Shown one piece after another: positions 1-5,449 of a stretch of DNA of 7,031 nt. Positions within the stretch are counted from its first letter, which is position 1; every line of letters starts with the position of its first letter. The notes beneath the pieces were generated by a model. It was not told the DNA's origin. It saw only the letters and a list, made by a program, of their open reading frames with translations, and did not search any database. Made by a program: the position numbers and the translations under genes. This stretch comes from Pseudomonadota bacterium. Its GTDB lineage: Bacteria; Pseudomonadota; Alphaproteobacteria; UBA9219; RGZA01. Location: assembly GCA_016195205.1 (NCBI GenBank), contig JACQAB010000175.1:1-7031 (forward strand). The letters run 5' to 3'.

Positions 1-95
1 ACGGCTCACACCGCCAGCAACTATTTACTTTAACCAAATGGTGCTTTACTTAAGGCTTATCTACGACAGCCCCTAATTTTTTTAGGACCGTGAAC
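1..95. other. Non-coding left edge, no gene recognised
   Basis: No reading frame here looks like a gene. The only structure I see is a short hairpin with a five-base stem (CCTAA at 72-76, TTAGG at 82-86) around a TTTTT loop. It is too weak to call a terminator. The stretch is poorer in GC than the genes to its right. The window edge prevents judging whether a gene such as dnaQ lies just beyond it. Confidence 0.4.
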
Positions 96-314
96 TTAAC
101 CCGGCAGGGACCAGGGATTTACAAGATAGGGGGCGGGTTTATAAACGCCTGCCGGTTCGGTGGGAGCCGCTTCAATTTCTCCGGCGCGGCCGCCAACCCC
201 CGGCGCGGCGGTATCTGATCGCAGTTGTGAATGAGCGCCGCCGCGAACCGCAACAGTGGATCTGGACGACACAAGCATGGTGAGCAAATCGCGTAGAGGT
301 AATCTCATTTTCAT
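96..314 (-). CDS. Doubtful small ORF, unrecognised product
   Basis: A 72-residue frame downstream of coaE and on the same strand. I recognise no family. The N-terminal part (MKMRLPLRDLLTMLVS) is basic then mildly hydrophobic, but it is not a convincing signal peptide or membrane helix. The rest is rich in Ala, Gly, Arg and Pro, as chance frames in GC-rich DNA often are. An AGGGG ribosome-binding-like stretch (317-321) sits only two bases from the first ATG but eight bases from the second (306-308). If the gene is real, the second ATG is the better start, giving 70 residues. It could simply be non-coding. Confidence 0.3.
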   Translation of the reverse strand: MKMRLPLRDLLTMLVSSRSTVAVRGGAHSQLRSDTAAPGVGGRAGEIEAAPTEPAGVYKPAPYLVNPWSLPG

Positions 315-404
315 TTCCCCTGGAAATGGTTTGGAAATTTTGACCGGTCTTCTATAGCCGGTTTTCCCGGCGAATCTCCAGAAAAAAGGCGCGGCGGTGC
401 AACA
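315..404. other. Intergenic stretch with weak hairpin after coaE
   Basis: This short gap follows the coaE stop. It contains an imperfect stem (ACCGG at 343-347 pairing with CCGGT at 358-362, ten-base loop). Read leftward, the stem is followed by an A/T-rich but not T-rich tract. It might help end the coaE transcript, but it lacks the usual U-run, so I do not call it a terminator. Confidence 0.25.
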
Positions 405-1040
405 TTATTTCTTAACGCGGGCCGGTTTTTTCTGGGCGGGGAGCTGAAAATGCGCCATTATTTTTCTTAACTTTTTCCAGGTAAAGCCCCGGCCCAAGCC
501 CGTCGGCACAATAAAATCAGCGCGTTTGCGCTTTTCGGCACCGGACATCTGGCGATCCAAAATTCCCTTTAACTTTTCCGGCGTCATGTTGCGGCGCGAG
601 AGAACCCGCTGCTTTTGCAGGAAGCCCGGCGCGGTGACCACCATCACCGCGTCGGCGCGGTTTTCGCCGCGCGTTTCATATAACAAGGGAATGTCGATCA
701 CCGCCAGCGCATGGCGGTGCCGCCGCACGCCTTTCAAAAACTTTTTTTCTTCCTCGCGCACCAGCGGATGCAGGGCGGCTTCCAGTTTCAGCATCAGCGC
801 TTTATCGGCGAACACCGCCTTGCTCAACAGATCGCGGTCGATGAAGTTCCGCCCGCGCGGATCGGTGCGGCAGGCGGCGGGATAAAGCGACCCCACTTTC
901 TCCACGCCGCGTCCGCCGGACGCCAGCAGCGCATGCACCGCTTCATCGGCTGAATAAACGGAAACGCGCATGCGCCGCAGCATGGCGGCGGCCGTGCTTT
1001 TTCCCATGCCGATCGATCCGGTGAGCGCGAGGATTTTCAT
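405..1040 (-). CDS. coaE: Dephospho-CoA kinase
   Basis: CoaE phosphorylates the 3'-hydroxyl of dephospho-CoA with ATP, the last step of coenzyme A synthesis, in the cytoplasm. The 211-residue product has a P-loop near the N-terminus (GSIGMGKST, residues 8-16). It also has the Asp of the conserved 'S-A-D' segment (Asp32), HPLV (91-94), the IDIPLLYE core strand (115-122), the lid/adenine segment QRVLSRRNMT (144-153) and RQMS (163-166). Order, spacing and length match the family. The late 'ADFIVPTG' segment has Pro-Thr where many members have an Asn before Gly, and the Lys/Arg-rich tail is slightly extended. The ATG is preceded by CAGGG six bases upstream. The gene follows aroE on the same strand across an 84-base gap filled by octamer repeats, so it is probably the last gene of the leftward run. 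Confidence 0.95.
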   Translation of the reverse strand: MKILALTGSIGMGKSTAAAMLRRMRVSVYSADEAVHALLASGGRGVEKVGSLYPAACRTDPRGRNFIDRDLLSKAVFADKALMLKLEAALHPLVREEEKKFLKGVRRHRHALAVIDIPLLYETRGENRADAVMVVTAPGFLQKQRVLSRRNMTPEKLKGILDRQMSGAEKRKRADFIVPTGLGRGFTWKKLRKIMAHFQLPAQKKPARVKK

Positions 1041-1053
1041 GAAAAACCCTGGA

Positions 1054-1127
1054 TGCGAAGGTGCGAAGGTGCGAAGGTGCGAAGCAGACTGTTCCCGAAC
1101 CTTCGAACCTCCGAACCTTCGAACCTA
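1054..1127. repeat. Inverted pair of octamer tandem arrays
   Basis: Two short tandem arrays face each other. On the left, TGCGAAGG occurs three times plus a seven-base partial copy (1054-1084). On the right, CGAACCT followed by a variable base occurs four times (1096-1127). The reverse complement of the right unit is the left unit with one base changed (GGTTCGAA against GGTGCGAA). The whole could therefore fold into an imperfect stem of over 20 pairs around an 11-base loop. It fills most of the aroE-coaE gap, and its right edge includes the aroE stop codon (1125-1127). A role in mRNA folding between the two genes is possible. Transposition or slippage origin cannot be told from one copy. Confidence 0.85.
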
Positions 1128-1982
1128 CTTTGCCTTGGCAAGATCATCCTCCACCACTTTCCTTAGTTCCTCATCCACCTCGGGCTTCACGCCGAACCAG
1201 GCCTCGAAGCCCGGCGCGGCCTGGTGCAAAAGCATGCCAAGCCCCCCCACTGTGGGATGATGGCGGCGCACCGCCTCGCGCAGCAGCGGCGTTTCCAGCG
1301 GCGTGTAAATCAGGTCGGCGACCAGCGCGCCGTCTTTCAGCTTTCTTAAATCCAGCTCCAGCGCCGGGGCGCCTTCCATGCCCTGCGAGGTGGTGTTGAC
1401 TACCAGATCCACCGTCGCCAGCGCGTCTTCGCGGTCATGCCAGCCGACCAGATGCAGCGAGACGCCGAACGCCGCGCTGAGCTCCTCGCCCAGCAGGCGC
1501 AAGCGCTCGGGCGTGCGGTTGGTGATGTAAATCGTGGCGCAGCCCGCCCCCACCAGCGCCGCCACCACCGCGCGCGAAGCGCCGCCCGCGCCGACGACCA
1601 GCGCCGGTTTCTTTTTCTGCCAGGCTTTTCCAGCGCTTTCCAGATTGCGGGTGAAGCCGTGAATATCGGTGTTGAAGCCATAGAGCTTGCCGCCCGGCCG
1701 CACCGCCACGGTGTTCACCGCGCCGGCCTTGCGCGCCAAGGGGTCGACCTCGTCCATCAAGCCCAGTGCTTCTTCCTTGTGCGGCAGGGTGATGTTGCAG
1801 CCCGCGTAATCGCGCGGCAGCCCGCGCAGGAATTTTTCGAGCCCGTCGGGCGGCACCGCCACGGCCTCATAGCTTCCTTTGAGGCCGTATTTTTTCAGCC
1901 AGTAACCGTGAATGACCGGCGAGCGCGAATGCTTCACCGGCCAGCCGATCACGCAGGCGCGTTTTGTTTTTTCGGGCGGCAT
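1125..1982 (-). CDS. aroE: Shikimate 5-dehydrogenase
   Basis: AroE reduces 3-dehydroshikimate to shikimate with NADPH, the fourth step of chorismate and aromatic amino acid synthesis. In the 285-residue product the substrate-binding segment is GWPVKHSRSPVIH (13-25) with Ser19 and Ser21. The catalytic Lys is in NITLPHK (Lys69), and the paired Asp is in NTDIHG (Asp106). The Rossmann loop is GAGGAS (131-136), and NRTPER (155-160) is the usual NADP phosphate clamp. NTTSQGM (196-202) and the closing HQAAPGFEAWFG with Gln254 complete the pattern. All key residues are present and the length is normal. The start ATG gives the expected N-terminus, although no clear ribosome-binding site precedes it. 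It lies 39 bases downstream of a small exported-protein gene and upstream of coaE, all reading leftward, consistent with one transcript. Confidence 0.96.
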   Translation of the reverse strand: MPPEKTKRACVIGWPVKHSRSPVIHGYWLKKYGLKGSYEAVAVPPDGLEKFLRGLPRDYAGCNITLPHKEEALGLMDEVDPLARKAGAVNTVAVRPGGKLYGFNTDIHGFTRNLESAGKAWQKKKPALVVGAGGASRAVVAALVGAGCATIYITNRTPERLRLLGEELSAAFGVSLHLVGWHDREDALATVDLVVNTTSQGMEGAPALELDLRKLKDGALVADLIYTPLETPLLREAVRRHHPTVGGLGMLLHQAAPGFEAWFGVKPEVDEELRKVVEDDLAKAK

Positions 1983-2021
1983 GGCCGAAGGATAACATCA
2001 GGCAAAACAGGAAATATAGTC

Positions 2022-2324
2022 CTATGGCCCTTTAACCGGTGGCTGAACGGGAAAGGTGATAGGGGGCGGAAGGCGATGGCCAAGGCCTTCCTCCGGCAGT
2101 CTTTCCACATCGCTTTGCGTTTCTTTTTCCAGCCGCTCCAGCCGTTCCAGCCGCGCGGCTTCCACCACCCCGGCCGGGGCGCCGGCGCAGAGCGTCTCCT
2201 TGTCCCGGGTATCTTCGACAATGGCGTTGGCACAAGCCTGATGCTTGGCCGAAAGCTGCTGGGCAGAAACGGGAGAGGCGGCCAGGGCCAAAACAACGGC
2301 CTGTTTTAAAACGCGTGTCATCAT
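2022..2324 (-). CDS. Small predicted exported protein, unrecognised
   Basis: I do not recognise a family. The 100-residue product starts with a typical signal peptide: Arg4 and Lys7, a hydrophobic run VVLALAASPVSA, and a good signal peptidase I site after Ala21 (VSA|QQ). The mature part of about 79 residues has two cysteines (31 and 46) that could pair in the periplasm. A short Leu/Glu/Arg segment (LERLERLEKE) looks helical or coiled, and the tail is proline-rich. No lipobox is seen. I chose the ATG at 2322-2324 because AAGGA lies ten bases upstream; a TTG six codons earlier overlaps that site and is unlikely. The gene sits 55 bases after maf and 39 bases before aroE, co-directional with both. 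Interruption of the maf-aroE pair by such a gene is unusual. Confidence 0.7.
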   Translation of the reverse strand: MMTRVLKQAVVLALAASPVSAQQLSAKHQACANAIVEDTRDKETLCAGAPAGVVEAARLERLERLEKETQSDVERLPEEGLGHRLPPPITFPVQPPVKGP

Positions 2325-2334
2325 TTTCGAATAT

Positions 2335-2339
2335 TCCTT
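2335..2339 (-). promoter_or_regulatory. Ribosome-binding site of the exported-protein gene
   Basis: AAGGA on the minus strand lies ten bases before ATG 2322-2324. It favours that codon over the upstream in-frame TTG at 2340-2342, which would place the site inside the coding sequence. Confidence 0.55.
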
Positions 2340-2379
2340 CAAGCTATAGCGCGGTTATACCATGGGCCCGCGAAAAATC

Positions 2380-2988
2380 CTACCGCTTAAGAACGCCCTC
2401 GCGGCGCAAAACCTCCAGCAGCGGCAAAAGCGGCAGGCCGAGGATGCTGAAAAAATCGCCCTCGGCCTTTTCAAAAAGCTGCGCGCCCGGCCCCTCGAAC
2501 TGATAACAGCCGACGCTGCGCAGCAAACCGGGGCCCAGGCACGCGCAGTAATCGTTGATGAAATCATCCGACAACGCGCGCACCGAAAGCCGCGTGATGC
2601 TTATATTCTGCCACACGTTTTTGCCTTTCCGCAGCAGCACCGCGGCGGTGATCAGCCGGTGCGTTTTGCCCGAGAAGAAGCGCAGTTGCTCTTTAGCCGC
2701 AGCCACAGTTTTGGCCTTGTCAAACCAGCAATTTTCGCATTCCAGAATCTGGTCGGCGCCGAGGATCAGCGCACCGGGGTGCCGCGCGCCCACCGCCGCG
2801 GCCTTGGCCAGGGCCAGTTCCAACACGGCTTCTTCAACGCTTTTCTTTTCCTTGAGGCAACGCGCCTTGATCGCATCTTCATCGACCTCGGAAGCATCCA
2901 CCGTAAACGGCACGCCCACCCGCACCAGCATGTCACAGCGGCTTTGGCTTTTTGAGGCGAGGATAAAGGCGGGCATCGGGGCCTTCAC
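2380..2988 (-). CDS. maf: Maf-family nucleotide pyrophosphatase
   Basis: Maf/YceF/YhdE proteins hydrolyse non-canonical or modified nucleoside triphosphates to monophosphates and pyrophosphate. Motifs in the 202-residue product are LASKSQSR near the start (10-17), GADQ with the catalytic Asp79 (77-80), KTHRLITA (108-115), and the C-terminal GCYQFEGPGAQLF (160-172) followed by GDFFSILGLPL (177-187). GADQ, rather than GADT, points to the YceF-like side of the family (m7GTP, or broader specificity). The family usually shows two adjacent arginines in the first motif; here the second is Cys18. The first codon is GTG with no clear ribosome-binding site. ATG 2974-2976, five bases after a GAAGG, is an alternative that removes only four residues. 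It is the first gene of the leftward run and diverges from the phosphatase gene across 91 bases. Confidence 0.92.
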   Translation of the reverse strand: MKAPMPAFILASKSQSRCDMLVRVGVPFTVDASEVDEDAIKARCLKEKKSVEEAVLELALAKAAAVGARHPGALILGADQILECENCWFDKAKTVAAAKEQLRFFSGKTHRLITAAVLLRKGKNVWQNISITRLSVRALSDDFINDYCACLGPGLLRSVGCYQFEGPGAQLFEKAEGDFFSILGLPLLPLLEVLRREGVLKR

Positions 2989-3026
2989 GTTAACCAGTTA
3001 ATCCATCTTAAAATTCAAATTAGCGC

Positions 3027-3055
3027 TTGGGAAGCCGTAACCGCTTCGCTAGACT
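3027..3055 (+). promoter_or_regulatory. Candidate promoter of the phosphatase group
   Basis: TTGGGA (3027-3032) and TAGACT (3050-3055) are separated by exactly 17 bases. Each matches four of six positions of the sigma-70 type consensus. Transcription would begin around 3062, leaving a leader of under 20 bases before ATG 3080. The position in the divergent maf gap supports the call. The sequence match alone is moderate. Confidence 0.4.
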
Positions 3056-3079
3056 GCCGCGGCATAATAAGGAATCCAT

Positions 3080-3625
3080 ATGGATCTGGAATTAGAAACC
3101 TGTGGCGTCGCTGAAGTTTTAAACCGCCTTAGAGGAGCCGAGCGCGACGGACGGCCTTTTGACGTCGTCATCTCTTTCGAGGATCCGGGCACGCAAAGCG
3201 CCCCAAGGCTGGAAAAAGCGCTGGGAAGAAAGTGGAAGGGCCGGCAACTTATTCTTGAATGCTATAATATCAACATGCCTGGGCCCGGCAGAGAATTGCC
3301 GCCTCGAAGCGTTGTCAAAGACGCCATAGAGTTCATGGAGAGGCAGCCCGGCAAAGACGGCAAGCTGCGGGCCTTAGTGCATTGCGACGGAGGGTTGGGG
3401 CGCAGCCCGGCCCTGGCTTACGTGCTTTGGTGTTATGCCCGTGGCCTGGGCAGCGAAAGTGCGGGCATCGATGAAATCCTGCGCCTCAACCCGGCGGCCG
3501 AGGTAAACCGGCCGATCGTCGCCTACGGTGACCTCCTTTTGGAGCGCGACGGAAAAATGCTAATGATCTATGAGGATGCCAGAATACGACGCAACCGGCG
3601 GATAACCGTTCAGTTTGGTCTTTAA
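3080..3625 (+). CDS. Protein tyrosine phosphatase-like protein (COG5350 type)
   Basis: A cytoplasmic cysteine-dependent phosphatase fold is indicated by HCDGGLGRS (residues 101-109), which fits HC-x5-R-S with nucleophile Cys102, Arg108 and Ser109. Around it the 181-residue protein follows the pattern I know from COG5350 'predicted protein tyrosine phosphatases'. There is an early strand VISFEDPG (30-37), a central ILECYNINMPGPG (58-70), a helix before the active site, and a C-terminal LNPAAEVNRPIVAYGDLLLERDGKM (136-160). The last segment corresponds to the family's 'P-x-A-x-P-N-R' and 'D-x-L-x-R-x-G'. Relatives often carry Asp in the central segment as candidate general acid; here it reads YNINMP with no Asp, so activity may be altered. 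TAAGGA (3068-3073) six bases upstream supports the start. It leads a three-gene rightward group. Substrate is unknown. Confidence 0.8.
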   Translation: MDLELETCGVAEVLNRLRGAERDGRPFDVVISFEDPGTQSAPRLEKALGRKWKGRQLILECYNINMPGPGRELPPRSVVKDAIEFMERQPGKDGKLRALVHCDGGLGRSPALAYVLWCYARGLGSESAGIDEILRLNPAAEVNRPIVAYGDLLLERDGKMLMIYEDARIRRNRRITVQFGL

Positions 3626-3663
3626 CCCAGCCAGAAAATGGCGAATAACATCGAGAGAGAAAT

Positions 3664-3984
3664 ATGAGCAAAGAAAGAAGTACAAAATCAACCCGCCCGT
3701 TTCTTCTCGTGAATGAGCGGTTCATCTCACTCGATGGAGCAGAGTCTCTTGGTGTCCTGACGCCCAGGGGGGAGGAGCCGCGTTTGTCTCTTGTCCCGCC
3801 GCTGGGTGAATTGATCGCCATGGCCGGGAGAGTAGCGGCCCAGCGCCGGCCCGAGGGCGCGAACCTGCCCGAAGCTGATAGCGGCCAGATCGAAGTCGCC
3901 CTCGATGGAGGATCCGAACTGCCGCGCGGCAGCCGGGGGGACGCGGGTGGTTTAAGAGTTTCCCCCGGACAACGGCTCGGTTAG
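3664..3984 (+). CDS. Hypothetical protein, second gene of phosphatase group
   Basis: I do not recognise this 106-residue product. The first half has a plausible folded character, with FLLVNERFISLDG (13-25), LGVLTPRG and a hydrophobic LSLVPPLGELIAMAG (41-55). The second half is Gly-, Glu-, Arg- and Pro-rich and probably disordered. There is no signal peptide, no membrane span and no metal-binding motif. It starts 38 bases after the phosphatase stop, with only a purine-rich GAGAGAGA (3653-3660) as a possible ribosome-binding site. A nine-codon frame beginning at 3638 stops in the ATGA overlapping its start, which could couple translation but may be chance. Spacing and strand suggest co-transcription with the phosphatase. 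Coding status is likely but rests mainly on this context. Confidence 0.5.
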   Translation: MSKERSTKSTRPFLLVNERFISLDGAESLGVLTPRGEEPRLSLVPPLGELIAMAGRVAAQRRPEGANLPEADSGQIEVALDGGSELPRGSRGDAGGLRVSPGQRLG

Positions 3985-3999
3985 TTTTTTCATAATTTT

Positions 4000-4005
4000 A
4001 AGGAG
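4000..4005 (+). promoter_or_regulatory. Strong ribosome-binding site before 4012
   Basis: AAGGAG lies six bases before ATG 4012-4014 in an A/T-rich leader. It is among the best such sites in the window and argues that the third gene of the group is translated. Confidence 0.65.
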
Positions 4006-4011
4006 ATAAAA

Positions 4012-4332
4012 ATGAGCGCAGACAGAAAACACCCAACCTGGGAACCCGGCCCCACGATGCACAGCCTTGGCCGCAGTGAACTGTTTGCCGCCATGGAAAG
4101 CGCAATGTTTGTTGGCACGGGATTTTGCCCGTCGGCCGATTTCGGTGCCTTGCTTGCCTGTAAAGCGCACGAAGCACGGCAAGAACCTCCCCGGAACCTC
4201 ATGGCAGATATGCGGGAGGCCCTTGCAAACCGCGTTTCTGTTCCTTCGGAATCTTTTCTTGAGCCGCGGCTGAGCCGCTGGCGTCCCGCGCGTCTCCTTG
4301 GAAGAGTTCTTGACCAGATCTGCGGCAGCTAG
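4012..4332 (+). CDS. Hypothetical protein, third gene of phosphatase group
   Basis: Unrecognised product of 106 residues. It is mixed charged and hydrophobic with predicted helices: LGRSELFAAMESAMFVG (19-35), a Cys-containing stretch FCPSADFGALLACKAHEARQ, LMADMREALANR (63-74) and RPARLLGRVLDQI (91-103). It has three cysteines (39, 50 and 104) without a metal-site spacing I know. No signal peptide or membrane helix is visible, so it is probably cytoplasmic. It begins 27 bases after the preceding gene and has the strongest ribosome-binding site of the group. It has the same length as its neighbour, but the two sequences do not resemble each other by eye. It ends 21 bases before the palindromic repeat pair. 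No function can be proposed beyond a possible link to the phosphatase. Confidence 0.6.
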   Translation: MSADRKHPTWEPGPTMHSLGRSELFAAMESAMFVGTGFCPSADFGALLACKAHEARQEPPRNLMADMREALANRVSVPSESFLEPRLSRWRPARLLGRVLDQICGS

Positions 4333-4353
4333 GGTTCCGACTTATTAAAAGCC

Positions 4354-4480
4354 TGTCATCCCGGGCGAGGGGCGAGTGAAACGAGCCCTGAGACCCGGGA
4401 TCCCATTTGGTTTTTTTAATAAATGGGATCCCGGCTCGCGCTTCCCCCGCTTTTGCGGGGGTCGCTTGGCCGGGATGACA
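4354..4480. repeat. Head-to-head pair of palindromic intergenic repeats
   Basis: The outer ends are perfect 11-base inverted repeats (TGTCATCCCGG at 4354-4364, CCGGGATGACA at 4470-4480). A perfect 14-base inverted repeat lies inside (CCGGGATCCCATTT at 4395-4408, AAATGGGATCCCGG at 4421-4434) around a T-rich 12-base loop. Read outward from the centre, each half begins AAATGGGATCCCGG and ends CCGGGATGACA, with different GC-rich cores. The element is thus two copies of one 55-60 base unit in opposite orientation. The right core carries its own seven-base hairpin (CCCCCGC at 4444-4450, GCGGGGG at 4455-4461, TTTT loop). No target duplication is obvious. Such units resemble dispersed REP or MITE-like elements of alphaproteobacteria. 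Confidence 0.85.
4395..4434. terminator. Possible bidirectional terminator hairpin
   Basis: The 14-base perfect stem lies between two convergent gene ends (stops at 4332 and 4519), where a two-way terminator would be expected. No U-run follows the stem on either strand; the T-run lies in the loop. Termination is therefore inferred from position and stem strength only. Confidence 0.3.
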
Positions 4481-4518
4481 TTGGAAAGATTCGCCTTATA
4501 ATGAGCCCAAGCCCTAGT

Positions 4519-5334
4519 TCAGGAAACGCCTTCCCCGCGCTGGCCGAGCAGGGCCAGGATTTCCGCCGAGGTTTCCTCGATCGAGCGGCGCGACACGTCA
4601 ATCACCGGCCAGCCCGCCTGCGTAAACAGCCGCCGCGCCGCCTGCACTTCTTTTTCCACCGTCTCGCGCTCAGTGTACGAGGTTTCCAGCTCTTCGTTCA
4701 GCGCGCGGAGGCGATTACGGCGGATGTCGATCAGGCTGCCGGCATCGCGCGTCAACCCGACGATCAACGCCTTTTTCAACTCCTGCAGCACCGGCGGCGG
4801 CGTGGCGCCCGCCACCAGCGGAATATTGGCGGCGAACACCCCGCGATTGGCCAGATAAAGACAGGTGGGTGTTTTCGAGGTGCGCGACACGCCCACCAGC
4901 ACCACCTCGGCCTTGTTCAGCTTGTCCAACCCCTGGCCGTCGTCGCAGGCCAGCGCGAACTCCATCGCTTCGATGCGCTTGTAATAGCTTTGGTCCAGCG
5001 CGTGCTGCCGGCCGGGGCGATGCTCGGCGGCGCGGCCCAGCGCCGTCGACAATGCCGAAAGCACGGGATCCAGCACGGCAATGGCGGGAATGCCCGCGGC
5101 GCGGCAAGTCGCCATCAGCATGTCGCGCAGCGGCTCCTGAATAATGGTGAACAGCACCATGCCCGGCGTTTTCACCAGCGCCTCGCACACCATGGCCATC
5201 TGCCGCTCCGAGCGGATCAGCGTCCAGATATGCTGGCTGACCTCGGCGCCCTCGAACTGCGCCACGCAGGCGCGCACCACGTGGTTCAGCGTTTCGCCGG
5301 TGGAATCGGAAATAAGATGCAGGTTGAGGGGCAT
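4519..5334 (-). CDS. ppsR: Pyruvate phosphate dikinase regulatory kinase/phosphorylase (PPSRP)
   Basis: This DUF299 (Kinase-PPPase) protein is expected to inactivate PPDK or PEP synthase by ADP-dependent threonine phosphorylation and to reactivate it by phosphate-dependent dephosphorylation. That switches flux between pyruvate and phosphoenolpyruvate. The 271-residue product opens with HLISDSTGET (6-15). It has YYKRIEAMEFALACDDG (117-133), the P-loop-like GVSRTSKTP (148-156), LTRDAG (194-199) and DVSRRSIEETSAEIL (246-260) near the end. Length and motif order are normal. In alphaproteobacteria the partner is usually PPDK, but which partner this genome has is not visible. This is the gene called RP001 at the Rickettsia and Caulobacter origins. 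The ribosome-binding site is weak. It reads away from the origin interval, convergent with the phosphatase group. Confidence 0.95.
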   Translation of the reverse strand: MPLNLHLISDSTGETLNHVVRACVAQFEGAEVSQHIWTLIRSERQMAMVCEALVKTPGMVLFTIIQEPLRDMLMATCRAAGIPAIAVLDPVLSALSTALGRAAEHRPGRQHALDQSYYKRIEAMEFALACDDGQGLDKLNKAEVVLVGVSRTSKTPTCLYLANRGVFAANIPLVAGATPPPVLQELKKALIVGLTRDAGSLIDIRRNRLRALNEELETSYTERETVEKEVQAARRLFTQAGWPVIDVSRRSIEETSAEILALLGQRGEGVS

Positions 5335-5345
5335 TCAGATGTCAG

Positions 5346-5373
5346 TTGCCAGGGATCAGGGATCAGATATTAA
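5346..5373 (+). promoter_or_regulatory. Candidate promoter of the small origin-interval gene
   Basis: TTGCCA (5346-5351, five of six to consensus) and TATTAA (5368-5373, four of six) are 16 bases apart, with the start codon about 70 bases downstream. It overlaps the tandem AGGGATC repeat. It is the best promoter-like pair before ATG 5450, but an A/T-rich region gives such matches by chance. Confidence 0.3.
5351..5366. repeat. Tandem heptamer AGGGATC
   Basis: AGGGATC occurs twice in tandem plus AG. On the other strand it reads TGATCCC repeated. It directly abuts the A/T-rich 5366-5406 stretch at the ppsR edge of the origin interval. TGATCC is also the start of the Caulobacter origin 'G-box' TGATCCACA as I remember it, so it might be a weak DnaA site. 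Two copies may also be chance. Confidence 0.45.
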
Positions 5374-5438
5374 AGCTTTTTTCGAATTAATAAAATCTAG
5401 AGAATGCCACCCTAAACTCTACCTGATTCCTATTCGTC

Positions 5439-5443
5439 AGGAG
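5439..5443 (+). promoter_or_regulatory. Ribosome-binding site fixing the start at 5450
   Basis: AGGAG lies six bases before ATG 5450-5452. The same frame stays open upstream into the antisense of ppsR, but this site and the change in base composition mark 5450 as the real start. Confidence 0.65.
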
Positions 5444-5449
5444 AAGAAA

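Noticed and set aside
72..86. CCTAA-TTTTT-TTAGG hairpin as a terminator
   Set aside because: Five A/T-rich pairs and no following U-run on either strand; too weak.
1437..2309. Rightward 290-codon open frame
   Set aside because: It is antisense to aroE and the small exported-protein gene. Its protein is Arg/Ala/His/Gln-rich with no motif, while the other strand carries full AroE signatures.
2362..2955. Rightward 197-codon open frame
   Set aside because: It is antisense to maf, whose motifs are complete on the other strand.
3638..3667. Nine-codon frame overlapping the start of the second cassette gene
   Set aside because: Too short to support as a gene. The ATGA overlap may be chance and is mentioned only as possible coupling.
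3952..4182. Leftward frames opposite the third cassette gene
   Set aside because: They have no ribosome-binding site and oppose a frame with a strong AAGGAG site.
4423..5373. Rightward 316-codon open frame
   Set aside because: It is antisense to ppsR, with low-complexity composition typical of a GC-rich shadow frame. It also runs through part of the palindromic repeat.
5370..5390. Pair of TTAA sequences as a CtrA site
   Set aside because: The spacing between the two is 13 bases, not the required 7.
5144..5449. N-terminal extension of the small origin-interval gene
   Set aside because: The frame stays open but passes through the antisense of ppsR. The AGGAG site and the composition change place the start at 5450.
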